Origin: Lysinibacillus fusiformis
Lineage (GTDB): Bacteria > Bacillota > Bacilli > Bacillales_A > Planococcaceae
Length of the DNA stretch: 64,000 bases
Assembly (NCBI RefSeq): GCF_002845985.1
Contig: NZ_PDFK01000001.1
Location: forward strand, 620,001-684,000
Direction: 5' to 3'
The notes beneath the pieces are model-generated. The model was not told the DNA's origin, made no database searches, and saw only the letters and a list, made by a program, of their open reading frames with translations. Below, in pieces: positions 1 through 8,844 of the stretch (its first letter is position 1; every line of letters starts with the position of its first letter). The translations under genes and the position numbers were made by a program.

Positions 1-1155
1 GATTAATACTTTTTCTGCACCGATTTCTTGTACGGCTTTAACGATATCTTCAGTTGAAGGGTTCATTGTTTGACCACCTTCAATGACATATGAAGCACCG
101 ATAGAGCGCAATAATTCTGCCACACCCTCACCCATCGCAATCGTTACGATAGCATACGGATGTTTTTCTACTTTTTTGGCAGTCGTTGGTGCTTTATGCT
201 CCTCACCAACAATCGCTGAATGCTGCTCACGCATATTATCAACTTTTATTTTAATAAGACTACCGTATTTTTGTCCGATTGATAAAACAGAACCTGGTTG
301 CTCAGAATGGATATGAACCTTCGCAATTTCTTCATCGGAGATCACAAGCAAAGAATCCCCCAAAGGATTTAATTCATTACGGAAATGCTCCTCATCGAAA
401 GGTTCTTTCCCTTCTTCTAAACGCACCATTATTTCAGTACAATAGCCAAATTCAATATCTTCAGTATTCATGAAATCCTGTACTCTATGATGCTCTGCAT
501 TGATTAAATCATCTAAGGTCGCATCATTTTTCTCTGGAAGAGGCTCACCTTTTAAAGAGGCTAGAAACCCTTCATACACAAATAGTAAGCCCTGACCACC
601 ACTATCCACAACACCGACCTCTTTTAAAACAGGTAGCAATTCAGGTGTGCGATCTAATGAAGCCTTTGCTTCTGCTGTAAAAGCTTCCATCACGGCAATG
701 ATATCGGTTTCAGTTTCTGCCACTTCTACACCTTTTTTTGCCGCCTCACGTGCTACTGTTAAAATAGTTCCTTCTACAGGTTTCATAACAGCTTTATAAG
801 CTGTATCAACACCCGCTTGGAAAGCCGCTGCAAAGCCTTTTGCATCAATGGTTGCTTCTTTTTCAATAAACTTCCCAAAGCCTCGGAATAATTGCGATAG
901 AATAACGCCTGAATTTCCGCGCGCACCCATTAAAAGACCTTTTGATAATGCCTGTGCTGTTTTACCAATATGTTCTGAAGCGGCAAGTTCTGTTTCCTTT
1001 GCGCCAGATGTCATCGATAAGTTCATATTAGTCCCTGTATCACCGTCCGGTACTGGGAATACATTTAATGAATCTACATAATTTGCATTTTGGTATAGAT
1101 GATGCGCACCCATTTGTACCATTTCAGCAAACTTTATACCGTCTAAAGACTGCAT
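1..1155 (-). CDS. fakA: DhaL-domain kinase FakA/YloV, C-terminus cut by window edge
   Basis: The first 385 codons are present and the frame is open through base 1, so roughly the last third is missing (family members are about 550 residues). The N-terminus carries the DhaL nucleotide-binding signature PDGDTGTNM (near residue 37) followed by a GARGNSG motif. In Firmicutes this protein is the ATP-binding kinase subunit that phosphorylates fatty acids bound to FakB proteins, feeding exogenous fatty acids into phospholipid synthesis. The start is the ATG at 1155, chosen for its AGGAGG at 1167-1172. That Shine-Dalgarno lies just inside the spacer after the yloU stop, so the two genes are probably co-transcribed as in B. 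subtilis. Role is from family knowledge; the domain is seen directly. Confidence 0.93.
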   Translation of the reverse strand, partial: MQSLDGIKFAEMVQMGAHHLYQNANYVDSLNVFPVPDGDTGTNMNLSMTSGAKETELAASEHIGKTAQALSKGLLMGARGNSGVILSQLFRGFGKFIEKEATIDAKGFAAAFQAGVDTAYKAVMKPVEGTILTVAREAAKKGVEVAETETDIIAVMEAFTAEAKASLDRTPELLPVLKEVGVVDSGGQGLLFVYEGFLASLKGEPLPEKNDATLDDLINAEHHRVQDFMNTEDIEFGYCTEIMVRLEEGKEPFDEEHFRNELNPLGDSLLVISDEEIAKVHIHSEQPGSVLSIGQKYGSLIKIKVDNMREQHSAIVGEEHKAPTTAKKVEKHPYAIVTIAMGEGVAELLRSIGASYVIEGGQTMNPSTEDIVKAVQEIGAEKVLI

Positions 1156-1173
1156 TCGATTTAGTTCCTCCTC

Positions 1174-1533
1174 TTAATTCGCTACACGAACGCCCTGTAC
1201 AAAGATATTGACAGATTTTACGCTCATACCTAATGTTTTATCTACTGTATATTTCACTTTCGATTGCACTTGGTAAGCAACTTCCGAAATTTTTGTCCCG
1301 TAACTAACAATAATGTACATATCTATATGTAAATCGTCGTCCTGTTGTCGAATAACAACACCTTTTGCGAAGTTTTCTTTACGTAAAATATCAGTTAGAC
1401 CATCACGAATTTGATGTTTAGATGCCATGCCAACAATACCGTAGCATTCTACAGCAGCACCACCAGCAATTTGTGCAAGTACATCTGTTGAAATATCAAT
1501 TTGGCCGAATTCATTGTTTAATTCAATTGACAT
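1174..1533 (-). CDS. yloU: Asp23/Gls24 family envelope-stress protein YloU
   Basis: A 119-residue Asp23-family protein that almost always sits directly upstream of fakA, as here. The fold is a small alpha/beta domain; visible family features are the N-terminal GQIDISTDVLAQIAGGAA segment and the C-terminal VKSVNIFVQGVRV strand. Some relatives are membrane-anchored through partner proteins and linked to cell-wall stress; the precise role of YloU is unknown. The ATG at 1533 is chosen because AAGGAGG lies just upstream (1541-1547); an in-frame ATG 45 bases further upstream has no such site. A sigma-A promoter lies upstream at 1569-1598. Confidence 0.92.
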   Translation of the reverse strand: MSIELNNEFGQIDISTDVLAQIAGGAAVECYGIVGMASKHQIRDGLTDILRKENFAKGVVIRQQDDDLHIDMYIIVSYGTKISEVAYQVQSKVKYTVDKTLGMSVKSVNIFVQGVRVAN

Positions 1534-1568
1534 AGGAATGCCTCCTTGGCTCTTTTTGACTAAAGTAT

Positions 1569-1598
1569 ATTGTAACACTTTCGTTATAATTTAAGCAA
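1569..1598 (-). promoter_or_regulatory. Sigma-A promoter for yloU-fakA
   Basis: Reading the minus strand: -35 TTGCTT (1593-1598), 18-base spacer, -10 TACAAT (1569-1574) preceded by TG one base upstream (extended -10). It lies about 36 bases before the yloU start, the only sensible target. Confidence 0.6.
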
Positions 1599-1641
1599 CC
1601 TAAGGCAGTATAGAAAGGCTTTATAGCAACGTTTTCTGACT

Positions 1642-2847
1642 TCAAATAGACGCATTTTCCTTTCCGTCAAAAATTGCCATTTTACGAAAATAGTTATTTC
1701 GTCCGTTCTGCTTAGCTAAATATAACGCTTGGTCAGCAATATCACAGCATGTTTGTAAATGCTCATACATTGTCAGGTTAGCATGACACATTCCAATACT
1801 AACCGTTACGTATTGAACAATATCTGATTGCCTATGTGGAATCTTTAAGTCACGCACTTCCTTTAAAATTTCTTCACATATAGGCTCAGCAAACTTCTCA
1901 GTATGCTGACTAATCATAATAAATTCTTCTCCACCCCAACGAGCAACAAACGCCTGATACTTCTCTGCAATTTCCGCCAATAAGGAGGCTACTTTAACAA
2001 TGACCGCGTCACCCTGTATATGTCCATAGTAATCATTAAACTTTTTAAAATAATCAATATCAATCATCATTACCGTTAATGTTTGTGGTTGATGAAGCTG
2101 ATGTCCTATTTTAGTCAATTGCTGATTAAATGCTCGTCGATTTGGCAGATTCGTTAAAGGATCTTTTAGTGCTTGCTCTGCTAATGCTTTATTTTTAACA
2201 GCTAGCAGCTCTGATAATTGTTTCGTTTTGATCATTTCTTCATCCAATAAAATATGCTGCGTAGTTATTTGTTTTCGAACCTTGTAGGTCTGATATTGAA
2301 TTATGATACCAATCGGAATTAAAAGAGACATCGGTAATATGACTTTAATATTCTCACTGGACATGCCAACACTCAAATATGTACTCGCAATAATTGCTGG
2401 TGCAGAAAGTAAAATAATCCAACTAATTTTTCGTAAAGGTAATGCAAATACCGTACAAATAATGATTAAAATCACCTCATATAATGCTGCATGATGAAAG
2501 AAATAAACATCCATTACCGAAATTGCCGTAATCAATAGCATAATCGTGTAAATATAAATAACAACTAGGTGTTCATACTTCTGTATATTAACAGAGGTAA
2601 TGTGAATTCGTTTTTCCCTAACAAATAACAATACGGCTATATCTATATAAAACATGGCGATATGAATGGCAATATAGACGGGGACCATGGCTCTTTCTGC
2701 TTTGACAAAGAAAACCTCTCCATAATGAATAAGGGAAATAATAGCCGATACATACATAAGTGACCAAGCAACTGTTCTCATCCCTTTTAAATTCGACTGA
2801 ACCATTTCTTTGCGAATAGAAAAAGCTATTTTTTCTTGATTTTTCAT
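1642..2847 (-). CDS. Membrane-bound GGDEF diguanylate cyclase
   Basis: A 401-residue protein with about six hydrophobic segments in residues 27-187, a short linker helix, then a GGDEF domain (about 225-390). The active-site motif is GGEEF (305-309) and the metal/substrate motif is DIDYFKKFND (263-272); both look intact, so it should make cyclic-di-GMP from two GTP at the membrane. The inhibitory RxxD I-site expected five residues before GGEEF is absent (residues 296-299 read KYQA), suggesting no product inhibition. There is no EAL domain. AGGAG precedes the ATG. It follows the terminator of the RocB-like gene, so it is probably its own unit, and it is part of the block inserted between yloU and rpmB. 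The input signal is unknown. Confidence 0.9.
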   Translation of the reverse strand: MKNQEKIAFSIRKEMVQSNLKGMRTVAWSLMYVSAIISLIHYGEVFFVKAERAMVPVYIAIHIAMFYIDIAVLLFVREKRIHITSVNIQKYEHLVVIYIYTIMLLITAISVMDVYFFHHAALYEVILIIICTVFALPLRKISWIILLSAPAIIASTYLSVGMSSENIKVILPMSLLIPIGIIIQYQTYKVRKQITTQHILLDEEMIKTKQLSELLAVKNKALAEQALKDPLTNLPNRRAFNQQLTKIGHQLHQPQTLTVMMIDIDYFKKFNDYYGHIQGDAVIVKVASLLAEIAEKYQAFVARWGGEEFIMISQHTEKFAEPICEEILKEVRDLKIPHRQSDIVQYVTVSIGMCHANLTMYEHLQTCCDIADQALYLAKQNGRNNYFRKMAIFDGKENASI

Positions 2848-2942
2848 AATACTCGCTCCTATTGTCCGCTTTCAGTTATATAATGTTCTATATGTATCGT
2901 CTAAAGAATGAAAAATACAAGTAGGTCGAAATTTTTTTGATA

Positions 2943-2977
2943 AATAAAAAAGTTGATACTTTTATAGCATCAACTTT
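2943..2977 (-). terminator. Intrinsic terminator after the RocB-like gene
   Basis: An 8-bp stem (AAGTTGAT at 2950-2957 against ATCAACTT at 2969-2976) with an 11-base loop is followed on the minus strand by a T-rich tract. It lies about 42 bases past the stop of the M20 hydrolase gene. Confidence 0.8.
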
Positions 2978-3018
2978 GTTTATATTATATTCAGTTCAAT
3001 ATTTTAAAATTTATTTGA

Positions 3019-4623
3019 CTAAAAAAGACTTTTAATAAGCTTGTCGATCATAACAGGCATTTCTTTAAAGGCACTATCCACATGCAGTCTTTCTGTTTTT
3101 TGGTGTGCATCTTTGCCAAAGGGACCGACATTTAATACAGGCCCCTGTAATGCAGACATTTCTTTAAACGGAATACTATACGTATCTCCCCATACAGGTG
3201 TGTTACGTTCGAATGCTAACCACTCGTTTGAATCATCTGTGTAGTTAACATAACTTAAATCACAAATCCCGTTAAAATAATGAATCTGCTCCACCTCAAT
3301 AGCAAATGTTTGAGCCGTTTTCTTCATCAATTCAATCGATTGAATAACAAGTGGATGATTGGATGAATTAATTGCTGGATAATAAGGTGGTGCATATAGC
3401 AAAACTGTTGCTGGTGCTAATTCCTGACAACGAATCATGAGCTGATCAACAATACGTATAGATTTTTCACGATCGTCCCATGCGTGATGCTGAAGAACTT
3501 GCTGTTTGATCGTTCGCACTTCCTCCTCACCCAATTTATGGATAGCATGCTCCAACAATGCCTCATATCGCAAAACCTGTACATTCCCTACCCCTTGTAC
3601 TTTTTCTCGGGTGCAAACTTTTTGGTATTGCTCATTACAAGCAGCCATGGCTTGTAATGCCACTTGTTCAAAGATAGCCATTACTTCTGCAGCTGTACGT
3701 TTTAATAAAAATACATTGTACAGTGCAGCCGCACGATATGGTGTTTGTGTAGAATACTCCATTTTTAAATCTTTTAATTGTAAAGAAACTGGCAGTGGCG
3801 TACTTTCTCCCAAATCTGTTTCACGGAAAAGAGGATTCCACTCCATGTACTGTGTCATATAAGAAGCAATAAAGTTAGCGGTCATGCCCTTTAAAGGTTC
3901 GCCAACATGCGTCTCTTTGCCATAAAATAAAGCAGCTGGCATTATTTTCCCTATAGTACCTGAATAGATATATTCATTTGTATCAGATGGCCCTTGCGAA
4001 AAGGAAGGTTCACTATTTAAAAATAATTTATAGGTTAGCCCATGTTGTTCACGAAGTCTCACAAGCTCCACAACAGCAGCTCGCATTCCAGCAGAGTTTA
4101 CTTCCTCATCAGGTACAGTAGTTAAAATCAAATTAATTGGCCATTGTTCAAAGCTTGCCTTTTCAATGAGCTGCATATGTAAAGCAAGTCCCATTTTCAT
4201 ATCCATTGTGCCACGACCAAATAAATAATTACCTGACTCCAAATCAATTCTAGCCGCTTCTGGTAAATCTTCTTTGTATTTAGACTCCATCAGTTTTTTT
4301 GTTAATTCCTCTGGATAAAAAGCTAGTGGCTCTAGTTCTCCATATTCCTCCGTATGCACTGTATCGAAGTGACTGATTAACACCACTGTTTCTGTTGCTG
4401 TTGGGTGCTTATAAAATGCCGTAACAGCATTTCTTCCAAGCCCTGCATCATGTAATTCAATAAGCTCTGGATGTTTTTCAAAATATGGAAGCGTTAACAA
4501 TTTATCTTTTAATTTATAGGCAAAGTCATTTTCACCCTTTGTCAATGTCCTGCTTTCCCAACTGACAATTTCACATAGCAATGCTCGCAGTTTTTCAGGT
4601 GTATTCCACATATAATTATTCAT
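3019..4623 (-). CDS. M20-family metallohydrolase, RocB-like
   Basis: A 534-residue M20 peptidase/deacylase similar in length and layout to B. subtilis RocB of the arginine-utilisation regulon. Metal-site residues are visible: H85 and D87 in SHFDTVH, D141 in GRGTMDMKMG, and the catalytic EE pair at 173-174 in PDEEVNS. There is no signal peptide, so it is cytoplasmic. The family hydrolyses amide bonds of small N-acyl amino acids or dipeptides; the RocB substrate is not established. The ATG at 4623 has AAGGAG upstream. It lies 38 bases downstream of the permease gene and ends in a terminator, so permease and hydrolase probably share a transcript. Context (permease, two guanidino-modifying enzymes) favours arginine or a derivative, which is inference. 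Confidence 0.85.
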   Translation of the reverse strand: MNNYMWNTPEKLRALLCEIVSWESRTLTKGENDFAYKLKDKLLTLPYFEKHPELIELHDAGLGRNAVTAFYKHPTATETVVLISHFDTVHTEEYGELEPLAFYPEELTKKLMESKYKEDLPEAARIDLESGNYLFGRGTMDMKMGLALHMQLIEKASFEQWPINLILTTVPDEEVNSAGMRAAVVELVRLREQHGLTYKLFLNSEPSFSQGPSDTNEYIYSGTIGKIMPAALFYGKETHVGEPLKGMTANFIASYMTQYMEWNPLFRETDLGESTPLPVSLQLKDLKMEYSTQTPYRAAALYNVFLLKRTAAEVMAIFEQVALQAMAACNEQYQKVCTREKVQGVGNVQVLRYEALLEHAIHKLGEEEVRTIKQQVLQHHAWDDREKSIRIVDQLMIRCQELAPATVLLYAPPYYPAINSSNHPLVIQSIELMKKTAQTFAIEVEQIHYFNGICDLSYVNYTDDSNEWLAFERNTPVWGDTYSIPFKEMSALQGPVLNVGPFGKDAHQKTERLHVDSAFKEMPVMIDKLIKSLF

Positions 4624-4661
4624 ACAAACTCTCCTTTAGCCTCAATTCGTTAAATTTTTGG

Positions 4662-6083
4662 TTAACGAATTTCTAGTGACTCTTCACTTTTACTATCTGT
4701 CGTTGTTGCATTTTTTAATTTCAATTGATAAAAAATCATACAGGCAATAAAGAAGCCAATCCCGTACAGTAAACCGATTCTTTGCGTTGGATCAAACGCT
4801 AAAAATACTAAAATAAATACACAAAAGATAATACAAAATACAGGTATTAAAGGAAATAGAGGTGTTTTAAATTTTAAATCAGCCAAATTTCCTCCAGACT
4901 TTACATAACGATAGCGGAACATTAGTTGAGAAGCACAAATCCCCATCCATGAGATTGTGACAGAGATTCCGGCCACCGACATGAGTAACACAAATACTGC
5001 ATCAGCTTCCATTACACTTGTTAATAAGGATAATAGTGAGAAAGCCATTGTAAAAATGAGCGCATTTAAAGGCACTTTATTTTTAGTCAATCGACCAAAT
5101 AACTTAGGTGCCATTCCCTCTTGTGACATAGAGAATAATAAACGTGTTGACGCATACAGACATGAATTGCCGACTGATAAAATAGCCGTTAATATAACAA
5201 AATTCATGATACTAGCTGCATATGGAACACCTGCTATATTCATCAACGTTACAAATGGACTCTCTACAAGACCAAGCTCTGATGCTGGGAATATCGCCGA
5301 TAATACAATAATGGAGGCAATATAAAAGACTATAATTCTAAAAAGAATAGTACGAATCGCTCTTGGAATATTTTTTTCAGGGTTCTCGGTTTCACCTGCT
5401 GCAATACCAACAAGCTCTGATCCCTGATAAGAGAAAATAACATTCATCATTGTGACAAAAATAATAGAAATACCTGCTGGGAATAAACCAGTAGGTGCTA
5501 AATTTGTCAGATGTGGCGTTGGACGATCTGCTAATGGAATTAATCCGAAAATGGCCGCACCACCTATAATGATAAATGCTATGACTGCAACAACTTTGAT
5601 ACTAGCAAACCAGAACTCTGCTTCAGCGAAGCCCTTTGTTGTTAAAGCATTTAAGACAAATAAAAGAACCATAAACACAGCACACCAAATCCATATTGGT
5701 ACAGTTGGAAACCAATGTTGCATTAAAATCCCAGCAGCTGTAAATTCAACACCAGCTGTGGCGGCAGACCCGACAAAATACATCCAGCCTAATGAAAAAC
5801 CAGCTGAAGGACTAATGAAACGTGTAGCGTATGTTTGGAAGGAGCCTGTAACTGGCATATAAACAGCCAATTCCCCAAGACAGTTCATGACCATAAACAA
5901 AATTAGGCCACCAAACAAGTAACCAATTAGAGCACCACCTGGTCCTGCTTGATTAATGGTATAGCCAACATTTAAAAATAAGCCCGTTCCAATAACACCC
6001 CCAAGTGAAAGCATTAATAAGTGACGGCTTTTCATCGATCGATTTAATTGATTGTTGTGAAGCTGATCCCCTTTATTCAACAT
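4662..6083 (-). CDS. Amino-acid permease, APC superfamily (RocE/LysP type)
   Basis: A 473-residue protein with about 12 hydrophobic segments and the amino-acid transporter start signature (SLGGVIGTGLFLNVG near residues 26-40), expected to import a cationic or other amino acid by proton symport. B. subtilis RocC/RocE are the nearest type by eye; substrate is not proven. The Shine-Dalgarno is weak (GGGATGG-like). A poor CodY-like 15-mer (12 of 15 matches) lies at 6109-6123, 26 bases upstream of the start. The upstream DDAH-type gene ends in a terminator, so expression may be read-through plus a local promoter. Confidence 0.88.
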   Translation of the reverse strand: MLNKGDQLHNNQLNRSMKSRHLLMLSLGGVIGTGLFLNVGYTINQAGPGGALIGYLFGGLILFMVMNCLGELAVYMPVTGSFQTYATRFISPSAGFSLGWMYFVGSAATAGVEFTAAGILMQHWFPTVPIWIWCAVFMVLLFVLNALTTKGFAEAEFWFASIKVVAVIAFIIIGGAAIFGLIPLADRPTPHLTNLAPTGLFPAGISIIFVTMMNVIFSYQGSELVGIAAGETENPEKNIPRAIRTILFRIIVFYIASIIVLSAIFPASELGLVESPFVTLMNIAGVPYAASIMNFVILTAILSVGNSCLYASTRLLFSMSQEGMAPKLFGRLTKNKVPLNALIFTMAFSLLSLLTSVMEADAVFVLLMSVAGISVTISWMGICASQLMFRYRYVKSGGNLADLKFKTPLFPLIPVFCIIFCVFILVFLAFDPTQRIGLLYGIGFFIACMIFYQLKLKNATTTDSKSEESLEIR

Positions 6084-6127
6084 CCATCCCTACTTCCCAT
6101 ATAGTGTAAATATTCAGATAATCAAAG

Positions 6128-6170
6128 AATAAAAGTACCCAATCAATTTTCCCTTTTAAATTGATTGGGC
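6128..6170 (-). terminator. Intrinsic terminator after the DDAH-type gene
   Basis: A 12-bp perfect stem (CCCAATCAATTT at 6138-6149 against 6158-6169) with a short loop and a T-rich tail on the minus strand, 15 bases past the stop codon at 6185. It separates the two pentein genes from the permease. Confidence 0.8.
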
Positions 6171-6184
6171 AATGTTAGCATGTC

Positions 6185-6946
6185 TTAAAAACGTAATGAT
6201 AAACAACTTAAGCCACCATCGTGTTTTCTAAACTCAGACATCTCAAGTTCAATAGTTTGATAGCCAAGATTTTGTAATTTACGATTTGTTTCTGGGTAGC
6301 CAGCTGGAATAATAATATAATCATTTACTTGAATACAGTTAGCAGAATATTCATCTTCTTTAGGAATCACGATTTTATCATAAGATTCAAATGCAGGGTG
6401 ATCGACAAACTCACCAGCTACCACCATACGATTATCCCCAACATAGGCAACCCCTGTTTTTAAATGGAAGAACTCTTTTAATGGAATAATAGTCGCTTCA
6501 TAGCCTTCTTGCTCAACAATTTTTTTAAATTGCTGTGCGCCTTCTTCATTTGTACGGTCTGAGATCCCTACGTAAAATTTCTTCTCTGCTTGTAATACAT
6601 CTCCACCATCAAGCGTTCCAGAGCCTTTAATATAGTAAATTTTTTCAAAGAATGGTTTCACTGCTGGTTCAATATCTTCGATTTCACGATTACGAGCAGC
6701 TGCTCCAGGGTTTGAGATAATAGCAAATTCAGATGTTAATACTGCCGTATCTTCTACAAATGTTGAATCTGGGAATGCTTCATTTGCTGGTAATTGTGTA
6801 ACCTCAACGCCACATTTTTTCAAAGCATCTATATACTTTTCATGCTGTTCAAACAATTTTTCTAAAATGGGTTTACCTAAATCACTAGTTGTTAAACCGT
6901 TTACAAAACTATTTCCTGGATTTTTAACAATAACATTTTTAAACAT
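6185..6946 (-). CDS. DDAH-type pentein hydrolase (dimethylarginine dimethylaminohydrolase family)
   Basis: A 253-residue pentein-fold enzyme, the usual length of bacterial DDAH. The catalytic set is in place: D113 in TLDGGDVL, H161 in FFHLKTGVAYV and nucleophile C248 in GGLSCLSLRF; FVEDT (63-67) is the usual substrate-binding acidic patch. The family cleaves guanidino groups through a covalent thiouronium; the canonical reaction gives citrulline plus methylamines, but arginine or related guanidines are possible. The ATG at 6946 is preferred because AAGGAG lies upstream; a longer in-frame start at 6991 would overlap the upstream gene and has no such site. Only 14 bases separate it from the upstream pentein gene, so they form an operon. 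Confidence 0.88.
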   Translation of the reverse strand: MFKNVIVKNPGNSFVNGLTTSDLGKPILEKLFEQHEKYIDALKKCGVEVTQLPANEAFPDSTFVEDTAVLTSEFAIISNPGAAARNREIEDIEPAVKPFFEKIYYIKGSGTLDGGDVLQAEKKFYVGISDRTNEEGAQQFKKIVEQEGYEATIIPLKEFFHLKTGVAYVGDNRMVVAGEFVDHPAFESYDKIVIPKEDEYSANCIQVNDYIIIPAGYPETNRKLQNLGYQTIELEMSEFRKHDGGLSCLSLRF

Positions 6947-6960
6947 AATTTTCGTCTCCT

Positions 6961-7833
6961 TTATCCTCTTACTACTGGACAAGTTAGGCATGTTGGCCCA
7001 CCTGTTCCTTTAACAGTAATTTCATCACCTTTATATTCAAACACTGTTGCACTAGCATCAAGTAGCTGTTGTTTTGTTACTTTGTTCCCTTCAGGAATAA
7101 CGCACACTCTTGGTGCAAGCGCCAAGACATTACAGCCCAGTGCATCATACTCATCCTTCGGTACTTCTATTAATTGGATACCTCGCTCGATAAGCAGTTG
7201 TCGGAAAAATACTGGCATTAAACGTGAATGTACAACAGCTAAATCTCGATCTACCATACTTATGAAAGACATTAAATGTAAACACTCAGCTTCACCTAAG
7301 TCATGGGGTAGCTGCACAACAATAAACTCATCCACCATATCCGCTGTCATTTCCTTTAATTGATGGATAGCTTCATCATTTGTACGATAACCTCTACCTA
7401 CAACGAGTGTTCGATCATCTAACCAAACAAGATCTCCACCATCTGATACCGCCTCTCCTGTTAGTTCCCCAATGATTGGAATACCTTTCTCCTGTAAAAA
7501 GGCCTTATATACTGCTGCTTCTGGCTGTCTCAATTTTTTGCCAGATTTCAGTATAATGGCGCCATTTGGTGTGAATTTAACTGGATCATGTGCATAAAGC
7601 GAATCTAACCCTACTTCATCATTAGCAGGCAAATAATCAATCGTATCAACATACTTTTCAAGAATCCTAATAAATTCAGCATATTCTCTTAGCGCTTCTT
7701 CATAGTTAGGCTCAGATAAATAGTTAAATGTTTTCCATTCATCGCTAAGATGTGCCTGGCTTCGGAAAGCATCTTTCGGATGTTTTACTATAACGTGTTT
7801 CAAAGGTGCATACATTGATGAACAATAATGCAT
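6961..7833 (-). CDS. Pentein-fold amidinotransferase/arginine deiminase-like protein
   Basis: A 290-residue guanidino-group-modifying enzyme. Visible motifs are SLYAHDPV, SDGGDLVWL, GRGYRTND, a histidine in AECLHLMSF, and a C-terminal GGPTCLTCP with C282 and C285, one of which should be the nucleophile. It is shorter than classical ArcA (about 410 residues) and only distantly like its downstream neighbour, so the pair may act on different steps or form a hetero-complex. The ATG at 7833 has AAGGGG eight bases upstream; a GTG at 7842 is an alternative start. A near-consensus promoter and a candidate IclR operator lie upstream. Exact substrate unknown. Confidence 0.82.
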   Translation of the reverse strand: MHYCSSMYAPLKHVIVKHPKDAFRSQAHLSDEWKTFNYLSEPNYEEALREYAEFIRILEKYVDTIDYLPANDEVGLDSLYAHDPVKFTPNGAIILKSGKKLRQPEAAVYKAFLQEKGIPIIGELTGEAVSDGGDLVWLDDRTLVVGRGYRTNDEAIHQLKEMTADMVDEFIVVQLPHDLGEAECLHLMSFISMVDRDLAVVHSRLMPVFFRQLLIERGIQLIEVPKDEYDALGCNVLALAPRVCVIPEGNKVTKQQLLDASATVFEYKGDEITVKGTGGPTCLTCPVVRG

Positions 7834-7857
7834 TCCCTTCACCCCTTTTCCGTGTAG

Positions 7858-7872
7858 TGGAAAACGTTTCCG
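7858..7872. promoter_or_regulatory. Candidate IclR-family operator
   Basis: The sequence TGGAAAACGTTTCCG is a 6-3-6 inverted repeat differing at one base from the TGGAAA-N3-TTTCCA pattern known for IclR. It sits just downstream of the -10 of the pentein operon promoter, where a bound repressor would block transcription. Binding by the adjacent regulator is inferred. Confidence 0.5.
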
Positions 7873-7895
7873 TTAAGAGGAAAGTTTATATGAAA

Positions 7896-7924
7896 AATAT
7901 ATTCGTTTTATGCTATACTGTCAA
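7896..7924 (-). promoter_or_regulatory. Sigma-A promoter of the two-pentein operon
   Basis: On the minus strand: -35 TTGACA (perfect, 7919-7924), 17-base spacer, -10 TATATT (7896-7901). It points at the pentein genes and leaves a leader of about 55 bases that contains the candidate IclR operator. Confidence 0.78.
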
Positions 7925-8100
7925 TATATTTAGAAAACTTTTTATTTTTCCTTTAATCTAAATTTGATTTATCCATTGAAAAACAATTGTACGAGGATTC
8001 ATTTTACACATCTTTGTATAGACATCTATTCGCTCGAAAATATTGGAACTAGACGTAATTGGAGAATAAAAATAAAATAGGAGGAAGGGAGGTGGGACAA

Positions 8101-8844
8101 ATGCAATTATTAGAGCGAGCTATGACGATTGCGAAGGTTTTAGCATCTGAAGCAAATGACCGTAGCTTGTCTATTTCAGAGCTTTCTACAAAATGCGATT
8201 TACCACTAAGTACTTTACATAGAATTTTAAAAGCCATGATTAAACAAGGTATGATTGAACAGGATGAGCAGACTAAGCATTATCGCCTCGGAACAATATG
8301 GATGGAACTTGGCTTACAGGTATATGACACGATGGATTATATTAGTAAAATTAGGCCTGAATTAGAACGCTTAGCAAGAGAAGTTGAAGAAAGTGTCTAT
8401 TTAAGTAAGCCTGCTGGTTTAGATACAATTATTATAGAAAGAATAGACAGTGCTGCAAATCCGATTCGTATTTATGACCAACTTGGCATTCGCATACCTA
8501 TGCATATCGGCGCAGCCAATAAAGCCATTCTTGCTTCTATGCCTGACACTCAGTCAAAAGAAATTTTGGAACAGCTAATAACGAAAGACGAAATTGCTGA
8601 ATTAGAAGGACAACTTCAAAACATCCGACAGCAGGGCTATGCAATAAGTCATGGAGAACGAACTGCTGGTACTTCCTCCATTGCGGTATCTGTACAAGAT
8701 GGTTTTGGAGAAGTGATAGGTGCAGTGAGCATCGGCTTTGTGAATTTTAATGTCTCTCAAGATCATATTAATACATTAATTGAGCGCTTAGTTGATACTG
8801 GTAAACGAGTATCGACAAAACTTGGTTATCGTGGAAAAGGGTAG
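8101..8844 (+). CDS. IclR-family transcriptional regulator
   Basis: A 247-residue IclR protein with an N-terminal winged helix-turn-helix (SISELSTKCDLPLSTLHRIL, about residues 26-46) and a C-terminal effector-binding domain that includes GERTAGTSSIAVSV. Such proteins bind small organic acids or amino-acid derivatives and repress or activate neighbouring catabolic genes. It is divergent from the pentein operon, so that is its likely target. Start is uncertain: the ATG at 8101 has GGAGG eight bases upstream, while an in-frame GTG at 8092 also has AGGAGG at good spacing. Confidence 0.9.
   Translation: MQLLERAMTIAKVLASEANDRSLSISELSTKCDLPLSTLHRILKAMIKQGMIEQDEQTKHYRLGTIWMELGLQVYDTMDYISKIRPELERLAREVEESVYLSKPAGLDTIIIERIDSAANPIRIYDQLGIRIPMHIGAANKAILASMPDTQSKEILEQLITKDEIAELEGQLQNIRQQGYAISHGERTAGTSSIAVSVQDGFGEVIGAVSIGFVNFNVSQDHINTLIERLVDTGKRVSTKLGYRGKG

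Noticed and set aside
3506..3862. 118-codon plus-strand frame opposite the RocB-like gene
   Set aside because: It lies entirely antisense to a gene with intact catalytic motifs, has no ribosome-binding site and no recognisable protein features. The same applies to other long antisense frames, such as those opposite pyrC and the permease.
6185..7833. Agmatine deiminase or classical arginine deiminase (ArcA) pair
   Set aside because: Both proteins (253 and 290 residues) are far shorter than agmatine deiminase (about 360) or ArcA (about 410), and the motifs fit the DDAH/amidinotransferase group better.
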